A stretch of DNA of 12,039 bases from Anammoximicrobium sp032229885 (GTDB taxonomy: Bacteria; Planctomycetota; Planctomycetia; Pirellulales; Pirellulaceae), in the NCBI GenBank assembly GCA_032229885.1, contig JAVYAJ010000315.1:1-12039 (forward strand), given 5' to 3'. This document shows, one piece after another, positions 7,669 through 12,039 of this stretch; position 1 is the stretch's first letter, and every line of letters starts with the position of its first letter. The notes beneath the pieces are model-generated. The model was not told the origin of the DNA and ran no database searches. It saw only the letters and a list, made by a program, of their open reading frames with translations. The position numbers and the translations under genes are program-made.

Positions 7669-8769
7669 CTAGTCCTCGAAAATGGCCAAGCTGGGGCAGG
7701 CGGTCTTGAGCTTTTCGCGAGCCTGAGCGGTCACTTTGGTTCCGCCGACGTACAACATCCGGAGCTCTTCAAGGCCGGATAGATGTTCGAGTCCATCGTC
7801 GTCGACGGGACAGTCGATCAGATTCAGCACGCGCAGATCGGGCAGCGACCGGAGATGCGCTAGGCCCGCGCTGGTCACCTCGGTCCCGTTCAAAGCCAGC
7901 ACGCCGAGCGTAACCATTTTCTCCAAGTGGGCCAGGCCGGCGTCGGTGACCTCGGTCTTGCTGAGGTTCAGCACCCGCAGATGTTTGAGTCCTTTGACGT
8001 GCGCGAGACCCGCGTCGGTTATGGCCGTCTCCGACAAGGCCAGGACTTCCAAGTTCGAGAATCGGTCGAGCAGAGCCAAGCCTTCGTCGGTGATCTTGGT
8101 CTTGTCCAAGTACAGCTCAGTGATCGCGGTCGATTTATCGAGCGATTTCAGGCCCGCGTCGGTGATCGGGCGCCCGCTTAGATCCAGGGTAGCGAGCTGA
8201 CGCAGCTTCTGAAAGTGGGCCATATCGCGGTCTTCGATCGTCGATTCGGCGCCGTCGGCCGCGTAGATGTTGCCCTTGAGATTCGCGTCGAGCTTGACCT
8301 TGGCTTCACGCAAGGCGGCCACGGCCTGCGGGTCGTCCGCCACGTCCGGAACCTCGATCCGCCGTGCCTGGTCCGCTGGGATCACGACCAACCGCACATC
8401 GTCGCGGTTGACCCATCCGGTGTAGCGCTGGCCGTCTCGGATCATGTACCCACCGATCCACGCGCCGCGCACCTCGGTCACTCGCAACGCGTCGTTGGCG
8501 TTCATGATCGCCGCGGGCTTGTCGCGGAGACCCAATTCAACATTGTTCTTGACCACGGTCACCGTGTCGCCTGCATAGATCACATCGCTGGCGTCGGTCG
8601 GCACGATGTCATTCGACGCCGGCGCGGCGGGCGCCGCCGCCGTCGGCTGCGAACTCGCATCCTGCGCCTCGTCCGCCGCAGCGGCGCCGGCGGACGCGCC
8701 GAGCATGGACGCGGTAGAGATCGCGGTAAAGGCAACAGCCAGCGAGAGATCGAAGCAACGGATGTTCAT
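7669..8769 (-). CDS. Secreted SH3-like and leucine-rich-repeat protein
   Basis: Envelope or secreted protein of 366 residues, function unknown. Residues 1-31 form a Sec signal peptide ending in an Ala-rich cleavage area. An Ala/Pro/Ser-rich linker follows to about 60, then an SH3-like beta domain at about 63-130 (GDTVTV, ALRVTEVRGAWIGG, GWVNRDDV). Residues about 189-357 hold seven tandem 24-residue leucine-rich repeats of the ITDAGLxxL type (for example LALSETAITDAGLAHVKGL), ending in a degenerate seventh repeat. Such repeats usually bind proteins. The frame is open to 9087, but the upstream part is Arg-rich and coding-unlike, and the ATG at 8769 opens directly into the signal peptide, so I use it. 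No clear Shine-Dalgarno precedes it. It is first in a tight trio with the permease and methyltransferase genes. Confidence 0.87.
   Translation of the reverse strand: MNIRCFDLSLAVAFTAISTASMLGASAGAAAADEAQDASSQPTAAAPAAPASNDIVPTDASDVIYAGDTVTVVKNNVELGLRDKPAAIMNANDALRVTEVRGAWIGGYMIRDGQRYTGWVNRDDVRLVVIPADQARRIEVPDVADDPQAVAALREAKVKLDANLKGNIYAADGAESTIEDRDMAHFQKLRQLATLDLSGRPITDAGLKSLDKSTAITELYLDKTKITDEGLALLDRFSNLEVLALSETAITDAGLAHVKGLKHLRVLNLSKTEVTDAGLAHLEKMVTLGVLALNGTEVTSAGLAHLRSLPDLRVLNLIDCPVDDDGLEHLSGLEELRMLYVGGTKVTAQAREKLKTACPSLAIFED
7673..7677 (-). promoter_or_regulatory. Ribosome-binding site of the GTG-started permease
   Basis: GAGGA on the minus strand lies 9 nt upstream of the GTG at 7663, within the last codons of the LRR gene. 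It supports GTG as the start; no ATG is nearby in frame that would keep transmembrane helix 1. Confidence 0.55.
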
Positions 8770-8840
8770 AGCGAAAACTCGGTGGTGGGAAAGCGGCCTC
8801 GCGTGCCTTGCTCGCGCGGAACGATCCACGCGAAGACGCC

Positions 8841-8846
8841 AGTATA
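8841..8846 (-). promoter_or_regulatory. Possible -10 element for the LRR operon
   Basis: TATACT on the minus strand matches TATAAT at 5 of 6 positions and lies 72 nt upstream of the LRR start. The hexamer 17 nt further upstream (TTTCTT) is a poor -35, so this is a weak call. Confidence 0.25.
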
Positions 8847-9001
8847 GACGCCGGCGATATCCGAAGAAAAGTGTGCAAGGGCAGCTTTTTCGAGGCGCGC
8901 GAGAAAACAGGAATCGAGGCTCCCACCAACGGCCGCGCCGATCAGCGTACGTCGCGCTCGTCTCGCGCGCGGCCGCTCGTCGGCTCGCCCGCGGGATAAG
9001 G

Positions 9002-9022
9002 CGATTCGAGAGTCGAACATCG
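9002..9022 (-). terminator. Possible hairpin downstream of tyrS
   Basis: On the minus strand, CGA-tg-TTCGA-CTC-TCGAA-TCG can fold as a 5-bp stem with a 3-nt loop, extended by 3 pairs across a 2-nt bulge. It lies about 55 nt after the tyrS stop, where a transcript end would be expected. No T-run follows, so it could be Rho-associated, an RNA 3'-end stabiliser or chance. Confidence 0.25.
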
Positions 9023-9076
9023 CACGGCGTAGGACGAGACGGCAATTGCCGAGCAGCGCGAACGTTGCTGCGCGCC

Positions 9077-10360
9077 TCAGTCGCCAAACCGGAGCAGGGC
9101 GTAATTCTTCTTGCCGCTGCGCAAGACCAGGACCGTTTCGCTGGCCAGGTCGGCGGCGGTCAGACGGTTTTCAACATCGCTGACGCGACGATTGTTGACG
9201 TACGCGCCGCCCTGTTGGATCGTTCGCCGGGCCTCGCCCTTGCTCTTGGCCAACCCGGCCGCGCACAGCGCGTCGATCAACGCGAGGCCAGCGGCCGCCA
9301 ATTGGTCACGCGCCAGTTGGCGGCTGGGCACGTCGGTAAAGATCTCCGTCAACTGATCGTCGTTCAGATCGGCGATCTCGGCGCCGAAGAACACGTCGGT
9401 CGCGCGTCGCGCAACCGCTAGGCCCGTGTCGCCGTGGACCAATCGTGTCAATTCGTCGGCCAACCGCCGCTGGCTGTCGCGCCGCTGAGGCTGAGTCTGG
9501 CGGGCGGCGTCCAAGGCCTCGATCTCGTCGCGGCTCAGTTCGGTCAGCATCCGCAAGCATCGTCCGGCGTCGGCGTCGGCGACGTTGATCCAGTACTGAT
9601 AAAAGACGTATGGACTGGTCCGATCCGCGGCCAGCCAGACGGTGCCCTGTTCGGACTTGCCCATTTTGGCGCCGTCGGACTTGGTCAGCAGCGGACACGT
9701 CAACCCGTGCAATTGGACGCCTCGCATCCGTCGAGCCAGGTCGATTCCCGCCGTGACGTTTCCCCATTGGTCGCTGCCGCCGGCCTGCAATTCGCAGCCA
9801 TACTGATCGTACAGATGGACGAAATCGTAGGCCTGCAACAGCATGTAGCTGAACTCGGTATAGGTCAGCCCGGCGTCGGGCCGGTCAAGCCGACTCTTGA
9901 TCGAATCCTTGGCCAGCATCACGTTGACCGGACAGTTCTTGCCTACATCGCGAAGAAAGTCCAGGAAGCTCACGCGCTGCATCCAGTCGAAATTGTTGAC
10001 CAGCAGCGCCGGCGATGGTCCCTCGAAATCCACAAAGCGGCGCATCTGCGCTTGGAGGCCCGCGACGTTGGCGTGCAGCGTGTCGAGCGGCATCCAGTTG
10101 CGTTCGACGCTCTTGCCGCTGGGGTCGCCGATCATCCCCGTCGCTCCGCCCACCAACGCGATCGGTCGATGGCCGGCCCGCTGAAAACGGCGCAGCATCA
10201 ACAGAGGCAGCAGGCTGCCCACGTGCAGGCTGGGCGCGGTCGGATCGAACCCGATGTACAGCGTCCGCGACCCGCTCGCCAACCACTGGGCCAGATGCGC
10301 GTCGTCGGTCGTCTGATGGATCAATCCGCGCCAGGTCAAATCGGCGAAAATGTCGGTCAT
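9077..10360 (-). CDS. tyrS: Tyrosyl-tRNA synthetase
   Basis: Cytoplasmic class I aminoacyl-tRNA synthetase that charges tRNA-Tyr, 427 residues from the ATG at 10360, the normal bacterial length. The fold starts with ADLTWRGLIHQT, then YIGFDPTAPSLHVGSL (35-50) containing the HIGH-equivalent H46-V-G-S49, then GGATGMIGDPSG (71-82), the tyrosine-binding TEFSYMLLQAYDF (168-180), GGSDQWGN (194-201) and the KMSKS-equivalent KMGKS (232-236). An S4 RNA-binding domain occupies about 360-425 (KGEARRTIQQGGAYVNNRRVSD region). The frame extends to a TTG at 10384, but family members begin at the N-terminal helix that the ATG provides, so I prefer ATG. The fourth HIGH residue is Ser instead of His, a position known to vary in TyrS. 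It stands apart from both neighbours by more than 260 bp, so probably has its own promoter. Confidence 0.95.
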   Translation of the reverse strand: MTDIFADLTWRGLIHQTTDDAHLAQWLASGSRTLYIGFDPTAPSLHVGSLLPLLMLRRFQRAGHRPIALVGGATGMIGDPSGKSVERNWMPLDTLHANVAGLQAQMRRFVDFEGPSPALLVNNFDWMQRVSFLDFLRDVGKNCPVNVMLAKDSIKSRLDRPDAGLTYTEFSYMLLQAYDFVHLYDQYGCELQAGGSDQWGNVTAGIDLARRMRGVQLHGLTCPLLTKSDGAKMGKSEQGTVWLAADRTSPYVFYQYWINVADADAGRCLRMLTELSRDEIEALDAARQTQPQRRDSQRRLADELTRLVHGDTGLAVARRATDVFFGAEIADLNDDQLTEIFTDVPSRQLARDQLAAAGLALIDALCAAGLAKSKGEARRTIQQGGAYVNNRRVSDVENRLTAADLASETVLVLRSGKKNYALLRFGD

Positions 10361-10625
10361 TGTCTTCGAATCTAGCTGGGGCAAAGCGCGTCAAACACTC
10401 GGGGGACGCAGCGCGCGGATCGGTTGCGAGACGGCCGCGGGGCCCTGCAAAACATGTGGTGGGGATTGCGGCAGCGCGGAAACGCGACGGCGCGCCGCGT
10501 CCACGAGGGGCGATGCGCCGCGCGCGATTGTCGCTGGCCAGACGTATGATGCGGCGCACCGCGACACGAACCGTCCCAAGACAGCGCCGCGTTACAAGCC
10601 AGAGCGGCCGAAATGGCTGGGTGGC
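10361..10625. other. Intergenic region between the small lipoprotein gene and tyrS
   Basis: This is 265 bp of GC-rich, coding-unlike DNA that should contain the tyrS promoter. I could not identify a properly spaced -35/-10 pair or a clear terminator after the lipoprotein gene. Confidence 0.4.
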
Positions 10626-10808
10626 CTATTCCGGGGCTTGCTGCTGGTGCTGTGCGGATTCTGCTTGCTGGACCTGCGCATCGTGCTCTTCGATCTCTTT
10701 GCGCATCTCGTCCGTAATTTCCGTTTTCGGAGGCGGGGCGACCGATCCCCCACAACCTACGTACATCCACATTCCGGCCAACAGAAAAATCGCAGCCCAG
10801 CGTTTCAT
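10626..10808 (-). CDS. Small lipoprotein, function unknown
   Basis: A 60-residue protein with a lipoprotein signal peptide: K2, R3, a hydrophobic stretch, then a lipobox-like Y-V-G-C with the lipidated Cys at residue 19. Gly-Gly follows, with no Asp at +2, so outer-membrane sorting is expected. The mature part is about 41 residues, begins with a Pro-containing spacer (APPPK) and continues as a charged, Gln-rich helix (EMRKEIEEHDAQVQQAE). An ATG two codons upstream (10814) is possible, but the GGAG at 10817-10820 is only 2 nt from it and 8 nt from this ATG, so I chose this one. It lies 36 nt after the DUF1559 gene, same strand. Small lipoproteins beside DUF1559 genes are common in planctomycetes, from general recollection. 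No function can be assigned. Confidence 0.75.
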   Translation of the reverse strand: MKRWAAIFLLAGMWMYVGCGGSVAPPPKTEITDEMRKEIEEHDAQVQQAESAQHQQQAPE

Positions 10809-10816
10809 GAACATTG

Positions 10817-10820
10817 CTCC
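10817..10820 (-). promoter_or_regulatory. Ribosome-binding site deciding the lipoprotein start
   Basis: GGAG on the minus strand is 8 nt from the ATG at 10808 and 2 nt from the ATG at 10814, favouring the downstream ATG. It directly abuts the hairpin at 10821-10841. Confidence 0.5.
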
Positions 10821-10841
10821 GTTGTCAAAACGTTTGGCAAC
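10821..10841 (-). promoter_or_regulatory. Intercistronic hairpin between the DUF1559 and lipoprotein genes
   Basis: In the minus-strand RNA the arms GTTGCCAAA and TTTGACAAC flank a 3-nt loop (CGT) and pair at 8 of 9 positions with one C-A mismatch. It fills most of the gap between the DUF1559 stop (10845) and the lipoprotein ribosome-binding site. No U-run follows, so it is not a standard terminator. It may stabilise the upstream message or modulate translation of the lipoprotein; this is inferred from position. Confidence 0.45.
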
Positions 10842-10844
10842 CGA

Positions 10845-11834
10845 TCAGGGGAGAGTGACACTCTCGCCATCGTCGGTCAGGCTGATCCGTTGAAAGACTT
10901 CTGAATCGACGGTGAAGGCAAAGGTGCGGACCGCGCCGTCGGCCAGTACGCCGTTGACGCCACCCGGGTGCGCGGCCCCAAAAAAGTTGTGCCACTGGTT
11001 CGTGGCCCCGTCCAACGTCCAGCCCTGAGGCATTTTCCAGGCAGGGGTTGTGTACCGATTTGGCGCGTCGTTATCGGCCAGCAGCGGGATGCCGACGCCT
11101 GTCGTGTGGGCGCCGAAACGGATCAGATCGTTGTCCCAGCCGGCGTTATTCCAACGTTCGTTGTCGCCCCCATCGTTGCCGAATTCGCGGGGATGGAGTG
11201 CTTTTTCAGCCACCATCAGCGTGGTCGAGGATCCGTCCCTGATGAGCTCGATCTTAGTCGTATCGGCGTCGGTCTGCATCACGACGCCGCGTGCGCCCTT
11301 ACTGGCGCTCGTGCTCAATCCACCGCCGCCGGAACGTTCACCCCCACAGCCGGCATAGTCGCACTTGTACGCACCGCTGTGCAGTTGCGGGGTGCGGCGA
11401 CTGGGGCAGTAATAGCCGACGATCGCCTCGGCACCCACGAGACTTTGCGTGCTGTTGTACACGCCGGCCGAGATGGCCGTGGCTGGATCCAGTGAAGGGT
11501 CTCCCAGGTTGTAGACTGCCGTCTCTTCCATGAACGGCAGGATCTTGTACGTCCAGTTCCAACCGTGGACCGTCACCGACGCGCAGCACGCCGACAAGGC
11601 ATCCAGTTTGTGGTGACCATCGCGCCCACCGGTGGGCAGATGTCCATAGGTGTCCTGAAAATTGTGAAACGCCAATCCGATCTGCTTGAGATTGTTGACG
11701 CACTGGGTTCGGCGCGCCGCCTCGCGAGCCGCCTGGATCGCGGGCAGCAACAAGGCGACCAAGATGCCGATGATCGCGATCACGACTAAGAGTTCAACAA
11801 GCGTAAATGCCGAACGCTGGCTCCGACAATTCAT
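10845..11834 (-). CDS. DUF1559 (SBP_bac_10-type) pilin-like protein
   Basis: Planctomycete-type DUF1559 protein of 329 residues, likely exported and anchored by a type IV pilin-like N-terminus. The prepilin motif is SAF-TLVELLVV with predicted cleavage between A9 and F10 and the conserved Glu at E14; Ala replaces the usual Gly at -1. The hydrophobic helix runs to about residue 32 and continues into QAAREAARRTQCVNNLKQIGLAFHNF, the family hallmark. The C-terminal hallmark HPGGVNGVLADGAV lies at 289-302. The family is often massively amplified in these genomes, and its role is not established. Two ATGs are available; AGGAGG is 1 nt from the one at 11840 and 7 nt from this one, so I use 11834. 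It is followed by a small lipoprotein gene and preceded by a repeat 108 nt upstream. Confidence 0.93.
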   Translation of the reverse strand: MNCRSQRSAFTLVELLVVIAIIGILVALLLPAIQAAREAARRTQCVNNLKQIGLAFHNFQDTYGHLPTGGRDGHHKLDALSACCASVTVHGWNWTYKILPFMEETAVYNLGDPSLDPATAISAGVYNSTQSLVGAEAIVGYYCPSRRTPQLHSGAYKCDYAGCGGERSGGGGLSTSASKGARGVVMQTDADTTKIELIRDGSSTTLMVAEKALHPREFGNDGGDNERWNNAGWDNDLIRFGAHTTGVGIPLLADNDAPNRYTTPAWKMPQGWTLDGATNQWHNFFGAAHPGGVNGVLADGAVRTFAFTVDSEVFQRISLTDDGESVTLP

Positions 11835-11841
11835 CACCATC

Positions 11842-11847
11842 CCTCCT
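11842..11847 (-). promoter_or_regulatory. Ribosome-binding site of the DUF1559 gene
   Basis: AGGAGG on the minus strand, a full consensus, lies 7 nt from the ATG at 11834 but only 1 nt from the ATG at 11840, so it decides the start. Confidence 0.65.
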
Positions 11848-11887
11848 CGACGAGCTAAGGATTAGAAAAACGATCTACAAGGCTTTC

Positions 11888-11917
11888 ATGGTAGCAGCGC
11901 GTTTCCATAACAGTCAA
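11888..11917 (-). promoter_or_regulatory. Candidate sigma-70-type promoter for the DUF1559 gene
   Basis: TTGACT (11912-11917, 5 of 6 matches to the -35 consensus), an 18-nt spacer, then TACCAT (11888-11893, 4 of 6 matches to the -10 consensus). Transcription would start near 11881, giving a leader of about 45-50 nt. The surrounding DNA is AT-richer than the window, which fits a promoter. It lies between the repeat and the gene. Confidence 0.4.
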
Positions 11918-11942
11918 GCGCGCCGGAAAATAAAACAGCCTG

Positions 11943-12039
11943 CTTAACGCGGGCTGTCGCCCGCAACCCAAGAATCTGTTTGGCCGAAGGCCTCCGATCA
12001 CCGTAGCCTGGGGCAACGCCCCAGGGCTGGCGCCGCGCG
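11943..12039 (+). repeat. 97-bp repeat, right arm of a long-range inverted pair
   Basis: Matches the reverse complement of 179-275 over 97 positions with 4 mismatches. Hairpins are GCGGGC-TGTC-GCCCGC (11949-11964), GGCC-GAA-GGCC (11982-11992) and CCTGGGGC-AAC-GCCCCAGG (12007-12025). The GCGGGC stem is intact in both copies although two loop bases differ. The repeat runs off the window end. Confidence 0.9.

Larger units (their letters stand above)
8770..9076. other. 307-bp intergenic region between tyrS and the LRR gene
   Basis: No frame here looks coding: translations are Arg-rich and lack domains. The region should hold the tyrS 3' end and the promoter of the LRR-permease-methyltransferase trio. 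Visible elements are a weak -10-like hexamer (8841-8846), a hairpin (9002-9022) and short palindromes GGCAATTGCC (9041-9050) and CCCGCGGG (8988-8995). I see no RNA gene. Confidence 0.5.

Noticed and set aside
6155..7672. 505-codon plus-strand open frame across the permease gene
   Set aside because: Its translation is His/Gln/Arg-rich without hydrophobic or domain structure, while the minus strand encodes a full 12-helix permease.
9053..9071. GCAGC/GCTGC hairpin just after the tyrS stop
   Set aside because: It has only 5 pairs with a 9-nt loop and no T-run, too weak to call a terminator.
8770..9087. 106-residue N-terminal extension of the LRR protein
   Set aside because: The extension is Arg-rich and overlaps the tyrS end, and the ATG at 8769 opens directly into a signal peptide.
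10361..10384. TTG start for tyrS giving 8 extra residues
   Set aside because: The ATG at 10360 matches the usual TyrS N-terminus, and neither start has a strong ribosome-binding site.
10369..10394. TTGACG with TAGATT as a tyrS promoter
   Set aside because: Both hexamers are fair but the 14-nt spacer is too short for a sigma-70 promoter.
179..12039. Composite transposon or genomic island bounded by the inverted repeats
   Set aside because: No transposase or integrase is present, the cargo includes housekeeping tyrS, and similar repeat modules also lie outside the left arm at 34-167.

Overview
The window looks like chromosomal DNA from a GC-rich planctomycete (Pirellulales-like). The evidence is a DUF1559 protein with a pilin-type N-terminus, a tiny lipoprotein beside it, a TDAGL-type leucine-rich-repeat protein, a methyltransferase of a signal-peptide-bearing group, and intergenic mosaics of short GC-rich hairpins. 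This assignment is inference from gene content; there is no rRNA or other phylogenetic marker in the window.

Layout. Positions 1-275 are a non-coding cluster of short hairpin repeats. Positions 276-389 are a leader with a perfect 20-bp inverted repeat. On the plus strand, 390-5323 encode a two-gene DNA-repair operon: a YhaO-type (Mre11/SbcD-like) nuclease and a YhaN-type (Rad50/SbcC-like) coiled-coil ATPase, overlapping by ATGA. Everything after that is on the minus strand. Read in transcription order from the right, it comprises a DUF1559 pilin-like protein (11834-10845), a 60-residue lipoprotein (10808-10626), tyrosyl-tRNA synthetase (10360-9077), a 307-bp gap, and then a tightly packed trio: a secreted SH3-like/LRR protein (8769-7669), an APC-family amino-acid permease (GTG start, 7663-6227) and a signal-peptide-bearing SAM-methyltransferase-fold protein (6216-5515). 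The trio has gaps of only 5 and 10 nt. The two gene blocks converge at 5324-5514. Positions 11943-12039 carry a second copy of the left-end repeat in inverted orientation.

How the genes work together. YhaO and YhaN should form one nuclease-ATPase complex acting on DNA ends. DUF1559 and the small lipoprotein form a cell-envelope pair separated by a hairpin that abuts the lipoprotein ribosome-binding site. The LRR/permease/methyltransferase trio is probably one mRNA with envelope-directed products, but nothing in the sequence ties them to a single known pathway. TyrS is housekeeping.

The most notable structure is the pair of 97-bp, about 96%-identical inverted repeats bounding the window, each made of small hairpin modules and each lying about 110 nt upstream of an inward-reading gene. 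I found no CRISPR array, integrase, transposase, tRNA or rRNA, and no clear case for a wholly new defence-like system.
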